From NCBI GenBank assembly GCA_963596015.1, contig CAVBJS010000003.1, positions 31,689 through 95,688 on the forward strand: a DNA stretch of 64,000 bases, in the 5' to 3' direction. This document shows positions 9,671 to 18,446 of the stretch, one piece after another. Origin of the DNA: CAG-791 sp963596015 (GTDB lineage Bacteria; Bacillota; Clostridia; Lachnospirales; Lachnospiraceae). Below the pieces are notes generated by a model, which had not been told where the DNA came from, ran no database searches, and was given only the letters and a program-made list of their open reading frames with translations. How positions within the stretch are numbered: position 1 is the first letter of the stretch; every line of letters starts with the position of its first letter. The position numbers and the translations under genes were made by a program.

Positions 9671-12600
9671 GGGTGAAATCCTCCACGTAACTCTGACTGC
9701 CATCCGCCAGTACCAAAAGTGTTTTATCCATGGACGGCCCGATATACTGAATCTTCTCCGGCGGTGCGGATATGATCAGCTGCAGCTGCGCGCTGCGCAT
9801 AAAGGATAATACGCCCTGAATCCTCTCATCATCCATGTTATTAAAGGCTTCGTCCATCATGACAAGCCCCACCGCATCCCCGCCGATGCTGCCCCGGTAC
9901 AGCTGCATGAAGCTGGCTGCCACCGTGATATAGAAAGGTGTCTGGGTCTCTCCGCCGGACTTTTCTCTGGCCACCTTGGAATAATACATGTAACTGCCGT
10001 CATCGCCGGTGATCTTGATGTCATAGTCCATATAAAACCGGTAATCCGTATACCGCTGCAGGGTTTCCTGGCTGTTCTCATCATCCAGGGACAGCTTCTC
10101 AAACAGCTCCTCAATGACCTCCTTGTGATTGGCATGGAACATACCGGAAAAAATAGATTCTCCGCCCATCACGTTAAAATCATCCATGATCATGCTGTAA
10201 TACTTCTGTTCCGAAGCCTTCGGTGCATGGAGAAACTCGTATTTTTCATGGGAAAAACGGATCTCCTGCAATGCCCGGTTCAGCTCCCGGAATTCAGACT
10301 GGGCCTGCTTGATGTTCTCCTGCAGCTTGGAAAGAAACTGCTCCCGGAACTCCTCCTCGGCCGACTCCCTGGCCTTTTGCACCTTTTCCTCATAGTCCAG
10401 GAGTCTGGAGTCCTTCAGGCGAACATACTCCTCATGAAAGGCAGCATATCCCTCATAGGAAGCCGCACCGCCAAAATCATGGGCGATCTTATAGGCATGC
10501 ATCTGCTCTTCCATGGTCTTTGTAAACTGCTCCCGACGGGTGGCATTGGATTTTCTGGAGCCCTCAAATCCGCTGCGAAAGCTCTCCAGCGAGGTTCTTT
10601 TACTCCGTTCCTTCTGATAATTTTCCTCTACGCTCTGACCGTCCTGTGCCAGACGAAGCAAAAGCATGGCAACCCGTTCCGTCTGCTGTGCTTTCTTTTC
10701 CTGCTCCCGTTGTATACTCTGCCTCGCAGTTTCCATATCCTGTGTGCACTTGCCGATATCCTGGGAAAGTTCGTCCCGTCTGGCATCCAGTGTTTTCTTT
10801 TCCGCCTGCATCTGTTGCAGGTGAAGCTGCTTCTCCAGGAAGGATCTATTGGCGCCGATCGCTTTCAGATCCTCTCTGATCTGCTGCTGTTCCTGTTCCA
10901 GGCGCCGCTGGTACTCCAAAGAGCGAAGCTGGTACTTTACTTCCACATCTGCGGTGGTATCCAGTGCCTGCAGTGCCCCACTAAGGCTCTGCTCCCTGAC
11001 CCGTATCTCCCGGATCCGGGACGTCACCTCCTCCCGCTCCTTTTTTCGGGCGGCCAGCTGGATCTCATAGGCCTTTGCACCGATATAGGGTGTCTTGAAG
11101 ATCTCCGGCTTAATAGCACTGACTACATGGTTCTGATACCGCATACAGGTTTTGGTGATAGAAATATCGTAACGCTTGAGCTCTTCTGCCTTTTCGCAGC
11201 AGTGCACCTTTCCCAGCACCATATTGATGTAACGGCGCGCATAGAGATTTCCGGAGGATACCTTTTCCGCAAGGGAACCTGCCGGCGTGATATCATACTG
11301 CTCCAGCTTTCCCGTGTTGACAAGACCTACGCCATAGGCCTTTTTTTCCTTCCGCAGGCGGTCATAGGCATTGACGCTCAGATCGAAATCCTCCGGTGAG
11401 ACCAGCAGATAAAAGCGCTGTGTATGCAGATAACCCTCCACTGCATCCTGCCAATCAGGGTCCGTGATCTCCAACTGCTCACAGAGGATCCGCACCTCGC
11501 CGTTTTTGCCGTTGCGGCGCAGCTGCTGCTCCACAGCCTCCTTCAGGCGCAGTACCTCCGGACGGTACCGCAGCTTTTTCTGCTCCAGCTCCCGGATCTG
11601 TCCGTCCAGTTCCTGCCCCTGCAGTTCCATTTCATGGAGCTTCATCCGCTGGCCGGCTGCTTGTTCCTGCAAAAGGTCATACAGCTTCTTTTTATAGGCG
11701 ATCACCGCCTCCAGAAGCTCCCGCAGCTCCACCATGCTCTCCTGCTCCTTCAGCGTCGAAAGGCATGCCGTATAACGCTGCAGGCATGGATCCTGTTTGC
11801 CGGTAACCGTCTCCCTGCCGCAAAGATCCCGGGTCTGCTTCAGGGCCAGATCCACCTGCTGCTGCAGTTCCCGCACATCCTTTTGCGCCTGCTTTAACGC
11901 TGCCTCCAGCGCCTCTTTTCGACGTTCCAGTTCCAGGTAGGCCTGATACTCCGTATTGGAGCCAAGTTCCACGGAAAGATTTGTGATCATCTCTTCCAGA
12001 GACTGCATCCTTCCCACCAGCTCCTGTTTTTGCCGTTCAAAGTCCTTTTTCCGAATCTCATTGGAGCGGATCTGCTCCTTAAGTCTGCCAATGGCTTCCT
12101 CCAGCATATCCTGCTCACACCGGGCCAGATAATACTCCTGGTACTGGTCGATGCGGATTACGTTGACGATCTGCTCATGGGTAGCCGTGATCTGCTCCAG
12201 CTCACGGATGCGCCGTTTCACATCCTCCAGGGTGCGGGACAGATCCTGATAGCTTCGAACATTTTCCCGCAGCGCATCGATATTGACTTCCTTTTCATCC
12301 AGTACATAGGAGTAAACAAAGTCCTTGATATCCGAGATGGGCTTGAAGGCCAACGCCTTTGGGATCAGGGTAAAGAACTTATCCTCCAGTCTGCCAAAGC
12401 GCTGCAGGATCATGGCCTGGGCCTGCTTCTGGGTGGTGGCCCATACCCGGATGGCCTTTCCGTTGGCCGAACGGAAGGAAGCGATGCTGCGGACCTGACG
12501 ACCGTTAAAGAACATCCCGGATTCCAGCCGGCTGCGTTCTATCAGATACCAGGCAATGTTGGGCTCCCGTTCCTCAGAGGCAGAATCCATCACACAGCCA

Positions 12601-12917
12601 AGGATAAAAGGGATCTGCTTCTGCTCGTCGTAAAATTCCAATGCCACGTGGGCCGAAATCTCTCCCGTCCGCTCAAAGGGCTTCCCCTCCTGTCCGGTCT
12701 TGCAGCGAACATAGGTGCTCAGCGTCCGCTTTCCCTTTTCATGGGCAGCCTTATTGAAGTTATTTTTGCTGGCAGTGACCACCAGCTGGATGGCATCCAG
12801 AATGGTAGATTTGCCGGCTCCGTTTTCACCGGATAAAAGGCATGCATCTGCCAATTCGATGGTTTGATCCGTAAACCGGTGCCAGTTAATCAGCCGGATC
12901 TTCTTCAACTGTTTCAT
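9657..12917 (-). CDS. jetC: Wadjet protein JetC (SMC-like ATPase)
   Basis: A 1086-aa SMC/MukB-type ATPase. Walker A GENGAGKST lies at residues 30-38; long coiled coils occupy most of residues 220-480 and 650-900 with a hinge-like segment near 500-620; the ABC signature SGGETQTPFY and Walker B GLVMMDEAFNNMD are near residues 985 and 1020. With JetA and JetB it forms the DNA loop-extruding motor of Wadjet. Its start overlaps jetB by 32 bp. Both nucleotide-binding halves are intact, so the system looks functional. Confidence 0.93.
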   Translation of the reverse strand: MKQLKKIRLINWHRFTDQTIELADACLLSGENGAGKSTILDAIQLVVTASKNNFNKAAHEKGKRTLSTYVRCKTGQEGKPFERTGEISAHVALEFYDEQKQIPFILGCVMDSASEEREPNIAWYLIERSRLESGMFFNGRQVRSIASFRSANGKAIRVWATTQKQAQAMILQRFGRLEDKFFTLIPKALAFKPISDIKDFVYSYVLDEKEVNIDALRENVRSYQDLSRTLEDVKRRIRELEQITATHEQIVNVIRIDQYQEYYLARCEQDMLEEAIGRLKEQIRSNEIRKKDFERQKQELVGRMQSLEEMITNLSVELGSNTEYQAYLELERRKEALEAALKQAQKDVRELQQQVDLALKQTRDLCGRETVTGKQDPCLQRYTACLSTLKEQESMVELRELLEAVIAYKKKLYDLLQEQAAGQRMKLHEMELQGQELDGQIRELEQKKLRYRPEVLRLKEAVEQQLRRNGKNGEVRILCEQLEITDPDWQDAVEGYLHTQRFYLLVSPEDFDLSVNAYDRLRKEKKAYGVGLVNTGKLEQYDITPAGSLAEKVSSGNLYARRYINMVLGKVHCCEKAEELKRYDISITKTCMRYQNHVVSAIKPEIFKTPYIGAKAYEIQLAARKKEREEVTSRIREIRVREQSLSGALQALDTTADVEVKYQLRSLEYQRRLEQEQQQIREDLKAIGANRSFLEKQLHLQQMQAEKKTLDARRDELSQDIGKCTQDMETARQSIQREQEKKAQQTERVAMLLLRLAQDGQSVEENYQKERSKRTSLESFRSGFEGSRKSNATRREQFTKTMEEQMHAYKIAHDFGGAASYEGYAAFHEEYVRLKDSRLLDYEEKVQKARESAEEEFREQFLSKLQENIKQAQSEFRELNRALQEIRFSHEKYEFLHAPKASEQKYYSMIMDDFNVMGGESIFSGMFHANHKEVIEELFEKLSLDDENSQETLQRYTDYRFYMDYDIKITGDDGSYMYYSKVAREKSGGETQTPFYITVAASFMQLYRGSIGGDAVGLVMMDEAFNNMDDERIQGVLSFMRSAQLQLIISAPPEKIQYIGPSMDKTLLVLADGSQSYVEDFTHETV

Positions 12918-13500
12918 CCGCTTTGCCTCCTCCCTTCCGGTACTTGTCGATCAGCTCCGATACCTTCTGAATATCCTCTACCCGCACAGCCATAAGGATG
13001 GAATCATAGATCAGTATTCTGCCGTCCTCCTGGGTCATGTCACGGTCCAGTAGATTCACAAGATTGTAGCGCTTTAATGTGCGCAGCGCATTGTTCATGG
13101 TGGTTTTGTCGATCTGCTTATCCCGCACCTTCATGGAAAGATACTTTTCCTGAATATCCCCCACATTGACCACCACGTCCGTCAGGGAAAGCTCCCGCTT
13201 CTTTTCATCATATAAAATGCGCAGAATCAGAAGGATGATGGAGTCAGCCAGCTTCAGATTCACATGGCCAAGACCTTCCCGGCTTACCAGCTGGATCACG
13301 CCGTACTGCTCACTGATCTCCAGAGAAAGCCCCAGAACACCCAGGTACTCTTCTATTTGCTCCCGAAGCCGCATGATAAAGTAGTAATCCGACTTGGTAT
13401 TCTCATTTCGTTTGCAGATAAAGCAGGAGGATAACAGCCTTCCGCACACTCTGCGGAACTGCTCCCGATCCTTCTGCGACAATCCTTCCAAAACTTCCAT
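12886..13500 (-). CDS. jetB: Wadjet protein JetB (DUF4194-like)
   Basis: A 204-aa protein of the MukE/DUF4194 type, predicted winged-helix (kite) subunit that bridges JetA and JetC. Recognisable stretches are IQLVSREGLGHVNLKLADS and the C-terminal ALRTLKRYNLVNLLD with DGRILIYDSI. GAGG lies ten bases before ATG 13500. A full copy of the dispersed double-hairpin leader element (13517-13580) fills the gap between jetA and jetB, so the two genes share a transcript with a structured spacer. Confidence 0.87.
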   Translation of the reverse strand: MEVLEGLSQKDREQFRRVCGRLLSSCFICKRNENTKSDYYFIMRLREQIEEYLGVLGLSLEISEQYGVIQLVSREGLGHVNLKLADSIILLILRILYDEKKRELSLTDVVVNVGDIQEKYLSMKVRDKQIDKTTMNNALRTLKRYNLVNLLDRDMTQEDGRILIYDSILMAVRVEDIQKVSELIDKYRKGGGKADETVEEDPAD

Positions 13501-13516
13501 TTGGTTGTTTCCTCTC

Positions 13517-13580
13517 TATGCCGCAGCCTGTCTGCGGCATGCCGGGAGAATTTCGCGTAGGCGAATTCTCCTGTGCATAT
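13517..13580 (-). repeat. Double-hairpin leader element, copy before jetB
   Basis: Read on the minus strand: GGAGAATTCGC/GCGAAATTCTCC hairpin (13544-13571) followed by an ATGCCGCA/TGCGGCAT hairpin (13518-13540), ending just before the jetB ribosome-binding site. Same architecture and orientation as the copies at 30521, 32197, 38797, 47427, 52882 and 57191. Confidence 0.85.
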
Positions 13581-13638
13581 CTCACGAATACTGTTTACGA
13601 GTTGTGTCATGAATCCCCATTGCCTTTTCCTTTTTACC

Positions 13639-15156
13639 TCATCTCTTTACAATGGTAAAATTCCGAAACCGATACCCCTTCACTTCAATCTCATTCTGGG
13701 GAATGATCCGGTAGGACATCCGCTTGCGCTGTCCATACAGTCGGATGTAGATCAGACGTATGAATCGCTCCAGATCCGAGTATGCCGATTCCCTGCTCCG
13801 GGCGTCGACGCCGGAATTGCCTTCCATCCCTTGCTGTTCTGTTAAGGATGGCAGCATCTCCCCGCTCTCCTGCTCCTCACCGCTCACCTGCTCTTCACCG
13901 ACCTTCCGATACTGCAGGATTTCCGATGCCATCATGCTCTCTCTGCCATCCAGGCATTTTTCCACATAGGCGCCGATCTTAGCGGGACTTAGCACGTTAG
14001 CCAGCTTCTTTTCCATAGCCGCATGCTTGGCACGCCGCTGCGTCTCATCGATCTCCACCGTCTCCAGCTCCTTGGGGGCGAATTCCTTTCGGCCTTCCAC
14101 CGGCGCATACAGAGAATTCATATCCAGGAAATTCCAGGAAAAAATACGGATCAGCCGGTCCGTCTCCTCCAACTCATAGAATCCCGCCGGATCCAGGTTT
14201 TCCTCCTGCATCTTTCCGGCCAGTGCGGTGACGATCGTTTTCAGCTGTCCCCGTACATCGGCGTTACTGGTTAAAAGGAATTTGGCCCGGGCAATGGCTG
14301 CTCCCTGGTATTTGGTGTTCTTCTGATTGATCTCCTCCAGAATAACATCCATCTCCCGGAATGCGGAGATGACCTGATGCAGGTATGTCATCACCAGTTC
14401 TCTTGCATTTTCCTCCGGCAGCTCCTTGATCTCTGCAATTTCCTTAGCGGCACGCTCCAGAAATCGTCCGCTTCTGGCGTTGGACTCCAGGCGGTCCAGG
14501 ATCTCCGGCCGGAACTTGGATACATTGTCTGAGGTGACAAGTCGGTGGTATGCCTTATCCACCACGTTGGTATAGTAATCGTTGAGCAGCGCATCCATGA
14601 TCTCCTGCACCGTCTGATGCTTTGTCAGCTCATCGATATACTTTTTGATATTGGCATTTAAGGTTTTAAGGCCGGTGATCAGCGCGTCCGTATTTTCCAC
14701 GATCTGAAGCAGTCCTACGCCGGGACTCTCCTTGGCCCGGGTCAGGTTGTAAATGGTATAAATATACCCCTGATACTCCGCCCGCTGGCCGCCGGAAATA
14801 TTCTGCAGCGACTTCATCATGGTCACGGCATAATCGCGAAAATTCACACGCTGCACATAGCTGTAATCCACATCCGTATAGATCCAGCCATACCCTTCCA
14901 ACCGTCGCAGGATGAAATTCGCCTTATCCCGGGAGGACATGCCCCCGGTATCTGCATCCTCTTCGATCTCTGCCGACAGCTGCGCATCAAAATAGTAAGT
15001 CAGCTCATCCACCAGAACATCCCGCTCTACACCAAAAGAAAGCTGCTGCGATGTGATCGCAAACAGCCTCTCCATGCATTCCCAATATACGATTTTACCG
15101 GGCGATGCCAGCGGATGAAAGAAATTCTCCGGAAGCACTTGAAACAATGCACTCAT
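13639..15156 (-). CDS. jetA: Wadjet protein JetA (DUF5716-like kleisin subunit)
   Basis: A 505-aa predicted kleisin-like subunit, resembling the DUF5716 JetA variants common in Clostridia rather than the DUF3375 type, so probably a type II Wadjet. It is helical throughout (for example EFREMDVILEEINQKNTKY) with a Glu/Gly/Ser-rich linker near residues 415-450 before a conserved end (LYGQRKRMSYRIIPQNEIEV). AGGAGAG precedes ATG 15156. It starts the jetABCD order and lies only 49 bp after the DUF2318 gene, so it may be co-transcribed with the copper-type operon; TATAGT in that gap could also be its own weak -10. Type assignment is from memory of the family. Confidence 0.85.
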   Translation of the reverse strand: MSALFQVLPENFFHPLASPGKIVYWECMERLFAITSQQLSFGVERDVLVDELTYYFDAQLSAEIEEDADTGGMSSRDKANFILRRLEGYGWIYTDVDYSYVQRVNFRDYAVTMMKSLQNISGGQRAEYQGYIYTIYNLTRAKESPGVGLLQIVENTDALITGLKTLNANIKKYIDELTKHQTVQEIMDALLNDYYTNVVDKAYHRLVTSDNVSKFRPEILDRLESNARSGRFLERAAKEIAEIKELPEENARELVMTYLHQVISAFREMDVILEEINQKNTKYQGAAIARAKFLLTSNADVRGQLKTIVTALAGKMQEENLDPAGFYELEETDRLIRIFSWNFLDMNSLYAPVEGRKEFAPKELETVEIDETQRRAKHAAMEKKLANVLSPAKIGAYVEKCLDGRESMMASEILQYRKVGEEQVSGEEQESGEMLPSLTEQQGMEGNSGVDARSRESAYSDLERFIRLIYIRLYGQRKRMSYRIIPQNEIEVKGYRFRNFTIVKR

Positions 15157-15205
15157 CTATGCTCTCCTGTATGTCAGATTTCTTTCATTTTACACTATAT
15201 GCCCT

Positions 15206-15793
15206 TTATTGGGTAGTTCCGTTCCAATATGCAAAATTCTCTGCGTACTTATCAAGATCTGCCGTACTTACGGTCAGTGCACTGCCTTCCACGTTATATG
15301 CAATATTCATAGGATTACAGCCGCCTGCCGTCTCTCCTACGCTGTCCATTGTAAATACATTACCGCAGTTCTGGCAGACCAGTCTTCCGTTTACTTCCTT
15401 AAAATAGGCCCTGGGAGAAGGATTGCATGCCTGGCAGGTATTGAGAGATAAACGGGCCGATCCGTCTGAGGCATTTACCGCAAGCAGCTGTATGGTCGTT
15501 CCGTTGGAATCGTAATTAATGTAAAGCGGATGCTCTGTCAGGGTATCTGTATTGATCGTGATCTGTCCGTTGTCTACTGTTGGGATTATGTAGGCGGAGG
15601 CAGTAGTCTCTTCCTGGGTGTCTGTATTGCCGGTGATGCTTTCTGCTGTGCTTGCGTTTGTGGTTTCGTTGGTGCTTACATTGCCTGTTTCATTGGTACT
15701 TCCGTTTGTGGTTTCTCCGGTACTGCCGCAGGCAGTCATGAGTGACAGGGTCAAAGTCAACAGAAGGATCTTTGCCAGTGTTTTCTTTTTCAT
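15206..15793 (-). CDS. DUF2318-like lipoprotein
   Basis: A 195-aa exported lipoprotein: lysine-rich start, hydrophobic segment and lipobox LMTAC with Cys22. A Thr/Asn-rich linker of repeated TNET-type units spans residues 25-65. The C-terminal domain has paired cysteines (CQAC, CQNC, then GGCNP), matching DUF2318, a suspected metal- or redox-binding domain. It begins 6 bp after the HMA-SafE-cupredoxin gene and so shares its copper-type promoter. Role in metal handling at the membrane surface is inferred from domain and context. Confidence 0.8.
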   Translation of the reverse strand: MKKKTLAKILLLTLTLSLMTACGSTGETTNGSTNETGNVSTNETTNASTAESITGNTDTQEETTASAYIIPTVDNGQITINTDTLTEHPLYINYDSNGTTIQLLAVNASDGSARLSLNTCQACNPSPRAYFKEVNGRLVCQNCGNVFTMDSVGETAGGCNPMNIAYNVEGSALTVSTADLDKYAENFAYWNGTTQ

Positions 15794-15799
15794 TTAAAT

Positions 15800-17194
15800 T
15801 TACTCTCCATTTCCATCAATGATATTGATCTTTCCATAGATCATGCCCATCCAGCAGGTATACTGCACCGTGCCGGGCTCTCCCGGGGTGAACTCGATCA
15901 CATTCTCTCCCGGTGTAAATATATGGGTAACGCCGTATGCCGACAGGATCATCTTATAATTGCAGCCATTGATCACCTCTTCCGGCACATGGATGGTCCA
16001 CTTAACAGGAATCCCACTGTAAACAGTGATTTCCGGATAGCCGCCAAAATCGAGATTACTTTCCACGTATTGTATGTCTTCGGATGGTGTTATGGCGGCG
16101 GTATTTAATTCCTGGGAATTGTCGGCTGCTTCCGGGGTGTTGTCAGATGTCCCTGCAGTATAATTCATGGTAACCCCCGCCAGTCCGGCGCCCTGTGAAA
16201 GCATGGCAAGCCCCAGAACCACCACCAGGATAGAACCGATCTTCATAACAAGGGCAGTATATTTTCTGCCAAGTGCAGATATCACGCTGCCCAGGCCCAG
16301 CATCAGCGGAACCGTACCTAAGCTGAACATCAGCATAGCCATGGCTCCCGAAATCGGATTTCCCGAACCAAGAGCAATGATCTGCATGGACTGCATGGGA
16401 CCGCAGGGCATAAGTCCATTCAGCATGCCAACCACAAAGGGTCTTTTCTCCGATCGTCTTTTGGCTGAGATTTTCATGGCTGTTTTTTTCGGGAACCGAA
16501 TCTGCAATTTTCTTAAGGCCGGGAAGATACCCAACATATTGATTCCCATTATCACCATAAACAGTCCGGCGATCATTTTCAGTATTCCCTGCAAGACCAG
16601 GGGGATTACCTCTCCCGCACCTCCTGTCAGGAGCATACCGACCCCACCCAGCAAAAATCCGATCAAAGTGTAAGAGATCACCCGTCCGGCATTGTAGAGC
16701 AAAGCCGGCATGATGATACTGCCCTTTGCAGCGCTTTTCTCACGATCAGCACTCTGGGGTATGCACTGGGAAAGATTGATGCCGCCGCACATGGCAATAC
16801 AGTGCACGGAAGTAAGAAGCCCTACGATAAACAGCATTCCATAGCTCATTTTGGAATCGGCCAGCTTCGCCGGCACCAGCAGATTTAAGATTCCAAAGTG
16901 CTGCAGAAGATAATACAGCAGCAAAATGACGGCAACGGTTCCCATAGCTCTGTACCATTTCGAATACTTGCTTTGGCTTTTATCTGCGACCGTGTAACCA
17001 AGGCCACGAATGATACCGCCCATTTGCTCTCTTGTCAGGATCCGGGGATCATATGTAATTTCTGCCCTTCCTTCGCTGTAGGAAACACAGACTTTGGAGA
17101 CCCCGGCTGTATTCTTTAAGGTCTGCTCTATTCTGTTTTGGCAATTCACACAGGTCATACCCTCAATAGTAAGAACGGTTCTCTCGATTCCCAT
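15800..17194 (-). CDS. HMA-SafE-cupredoxin fusion membrane protein
   Basis: A 464-aa three-part protein. Residues 1-68 are a heavy-metal-associated domain with copper motif MTCVNC (Cys15, Cys18). Residues about 75-350 form a TauE/SafE/DsbD-like membrane domain with about seven helices and repeated motifs (SVHCIAMCGG, LMPCGPMQ) containing Cys. The last 80 residues look like a cupredoxin fold with CWMGMIYG near residue 447, supplying Cys and Met ligands. Together this suggests copper (or other soft metal) capture on both membrane faces. The promoter carries two CsoR-type palindromes, supporting copper regulation. Metal and direction of transport are inference. Confidence 0.85.
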   Translation of the reverse strand: MGIERTVLTIEGMTCVNCQNRIEQTLKNTAGVSKVCVSYSEGRAEITYDPRILTREQMGGIIRGLGYTVADKSQSKYSKWYRAMGTVAVILLLYYLLQHFGILNLLVPAKLADSKMSYGMLFIVGLLTSVHCIAMCGGINLSQCIPQSADREKSAAKGSIIMPALLYNAGRVISYTLIGFLLGGVGMLLTGGAGEVIPLVLQGILKMIAGLFMVIMGINMLGIFPALRKLQIRFPKKTAMKISAKRRSEKRPFVVGMLNGLMPCGPMQSMQIIALGSGNPISGAMAMLMFSLGTVPLMLGLGSVISALGRKYTALVMKIGSILVVVLGLAMLSQGAGLAGVTMNYTAGTSDNTPEAADNSQELNTAAITPSEDIQYVESNLDFGGYPEITVYSGIPVKWTIHVPEEVINGCNYKMILSAYGVTHIFTPGENVIEFTPGEPGTVQYTCWMGMIYGKINIIDGNGE

Positions 17195-17241
17195 CGTATT
17201 TCTTTCTGATTGTCCTTATGCCGGATGGCATTTACTGCCTG

Positions 17242-17395
17242 TCATCTGCTGAACATCATCTGCTACTCAACATTAGCTGAATATCATCTACCGAACGTCA
17301 TCTGCTGCGCATCATCCGCTGAATAACCTCTACCAAATGTCATCTGCTGCGCATCATCCGCTGAATATTATCTGCTAAGTGTCATCTACTGCAAC
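17242..17395 (-). repeat. About eleven 14-bp tandem repeats in copper operon leader
   Basis: Imperfect units of the type TCATCTGCTGAATA recur with 14-bp spacing across about 154 bp, with a 42-bp higher-order duplication near 17294-17377. They lie between the promoter and the start codon at 17194, so they are transcribed as a long leader. No reading frame through them is evident. Confidence 0.7.
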
Positions 17396-17408
17396 TATTG
17401 ATTTTCAG

Positions 17409-17427
17409 AATACCCCGCCGGGGTATT
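17409..17427. promoter_or_regulatory. CsoR-like operator 1
   Basis: Perfect palindrome AATACCCC-GCC-GGGGTATT. It matches the TACCC/GGGTA pattern of CsoR-family copper-responsive repressors and lies near the expected transcription start of the operon to its left. Confidence 0.7.
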
Positions 17428-17439
17428 TTATAAAGCAAT

Positions 17440-17468
17440 AATATATACCCCTACAGGGTATTTGTCAA
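17440..17468 (-). promoter_or_regulatory. Promoter of the copper-type operon with CsoR-like operator in its spacer
   Basis: On the minus strand TTGACA (17468-17463), 17 bp, TATATT (17445-17440). The spacer is filled by the palindrome ATACCC-CTACA-GGGTAT (17445-17461), so a bound repressor would block polymerase. This is the usual CsoR promoter architecture. No csoR gene is visible in the window. Confidence 0.75.
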
Positions 17469-17664
17469 GAAACTTTCGTTACTTTTTCCGCAGCCTGATC
17501 GTATCATGGTTGCTGTTCAGATGCCGGCCAGTCGATACGGTGGCGAAACAGCAAAACGTACCGCGTCTGTGAAATGAACATCATTATCGGTTGTAAATAA
17601 CAGGAAAACGCCGCGTTTGGAAGCAATGCCGGAAGTGTTTTCAAGGTGGCACAGAGAGGCAAAT

Positions 17665-17705
17665 AAAGAAGCAGCTAGGCGAGAAGATCGTCCGGCTGCT
17701 TCTTT
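17665..17705 (-). terminator. Intrinsic terminator after 34-aa peptide genes
   Basis: An 11-bp stem AAAGAAGCAGC/GCTGCTTCTTT, followed on the minus strand by a T-rich tract. It closes the transcript of the two small genes to its right. Confidence 0.7.
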
Positions 17706-17759
17706 ACGGTTCTATGCTGTTTGACCCTTGGCCAACAGTTTCCTTTTTTTGTCTCATTT

Positions 17760-17864
17760 TTAATATACACCATTATGCAGACATACCCAGTTATTTTCAA
17801 GGTGTGATAAAACGGTAACAAAAATGATAAATCCGATCGTACTCCAGATAATAGCAGTTAACAT
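17760..17864 (-). CDS. Small membrane peptide, 34 aa (paralogue 2)
   Basis: A 34-codon gene with AAAGGAGG nine bases before its ATG. The product begins MLTAIIWSTIGFIIFVTVLS, one hydrophobic helix, then a short hydrophilic tail ending HNGVY. The first 12 residues and even their codons are identical to the gene at 17945-18049, so the two are tandem duplicates; the tails diverge in sequence but not in length, which argues for selection on the protein. It is probably bicistronic with that paralogue (80 bp apart) and is followed by a terminator. No known family was recognised; single-helix membrane peptide is what can be seen. Confidence 0.7.
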   Translation of the reverse strand: MLTAIIWSTIGFIIFVTVLSHLENNWVCLHNGVY

Positions 17865-17944
17865 ATGGCTGCCTCCTTTCTTCTTTTTATGTGCTTATGT
17901 GCAAGCGATGAGCCATTGTCGGCTCTTTTCAAATTTTAAAATTA

Positions 17945-18049
17945 TTAACGTACACGTCTGTGCAGACGTACCAGGTTATCTTCGAAGTAAGCTAAAACGG
18001 CGATAAACATGAGAAATCCGATCGTACTCCAGATAATAGCAGTTAACAT
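17945..18049 (-). CDS. Small membrane peptide, 34 aa (paralogue 1)
   Basis: A 34-codon gene preceded by GAAAGGAG. The product starts MLTAIIWSTIGFLMFIAVLA, one transmembrane segment, then a basic tail ending VRLHRRVR, an orientation that would keep the C-terminus inside. It is a tandem duplicate of the gene at 17760-17864. About 95-130 bp upstream lies a promoter-like module shared with the 37-aa peptide gene at 18447. Function unknown; candidates include a regulatory membrane peptide or a toxin-like peptide, neither shown. Confidence 0.72.
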   Translation of the reverse strand: MLTAIIWSTIGFLMFIAVLAYFEDNLVRLHRRVR

Positions 18050-18141
18050 ATGATAGTCTCCTTTCAAAATTAAGTTATGTGATAGATGCGGTTCCTGTGT
18101 CTCAGGTTGTTTCCGCTTTCGTTGTTTTCTTTGTTGTGCTT

Positions 18142-18177
18142 ATTATGCATGAGAGGATGTATCAGAGGCGTAATACG
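18142..18177 (-). promoter_or_regulatory. Shared promoter module, copy before 34-aa peptide genes
   Basis: On the minus strand an 11-bp direct repeat, TACGCCTCTGA then TACATCCTCTC, is followed four bases after the conserved block by CATAAT as a -10. The same block, repeat spacing and distance to -10 recur at 18631-18665. Confidence 0.6.
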
Positions 18178-18189
18178 TTTCGTCAAAAA

Positions 18190-18241
18190 GAAAGCAGCCA
18201 CGATCCCCTTGTAAATACTGAAGGAGGTTGTGACTGCTTTC
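18190..18241 (-). terminator. Intrinsic terminator
   Basis: GAAAGCAG-T-CAC pairs with GTG-G-CTGCTTTC and is followed by TTTTTG on the minus strand. It separates the remnant at 18248-18367 from the 34-aa peptide promoter. Confidence 0.65.
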
Positions 18242-18247
18242 GGTTTC

Positions 18248-18367
18248 TTAATCGGCGCAAAGTCCGTCGGTGATCCGCTCTCCCATCAGGGTGGAGCAAA
18301 ATACGCCGTCATCCGTAAGGTAATGGTCCAGGTAAGGACGCAGGCAGACAGTGGTGATCAGAGACAA
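18248..18367 (-). other. Possible short ORF or gene remnant, 39 codons
   Basis: Between two terminators the minus strand is open from TTG 18367 to TAA 18248, giving a protein-like sequence that includes CLRPYLDHYLTDDGVFC and ends RITDGLCAD. There is no ribosome-binding site before the TTG. It may be the tail of a deleted gene or another small gene of this cluster. I did not recognise the family. Confidence 0.35.
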
Positions 18368-18373
18368 TAAAAG

Positions 18374-18420
18374 AAGCCTGCTGCAGGTATCCTCGTACCA
18401 CGCAGCAGGCTTTCTTTTTT
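18374..18420 (-). terminator. Bidirectional hairpin terminator after 37-aa peptide gene
   Basis: AAGCCTGCTGC pairs with GCAGCAGGCTT. T-rich runs follow on both strands (TTTCTTTTTT on plus, TTCTTTTATT on minus), so it can end the small-peptide transcript from the right. Confidence 0.7.
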
Positions 18421-18446
18421 TATGCTTTGTATTTAGGTTTGATTTA

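Noticed and set aside
10125..11399. 424-codon open frame antisense to jetC
   Set aside because: Leucine-rich shadow of the coiled-coil coding strand, no ribosome-binding site, no domain.
17242..17395. Possible CRISPR array
   Set aside because: 14-bp units follow each other directly with no spacers and no cas genes nearby.
17518..17545. Motif GGCATCTGAACAG shared with 59975 and, weaker, 20755
   Set aside because: Match is short and flanks differ; could be remnants of a gene end, not enough to define a repeat family.
18285..18420. T-box-like leader (AGGGTGGAGCA near a terminator)
   Set aside because: The AGGGTGGNACCGCG core is not matched and no amino-acid gene follows on that strand.
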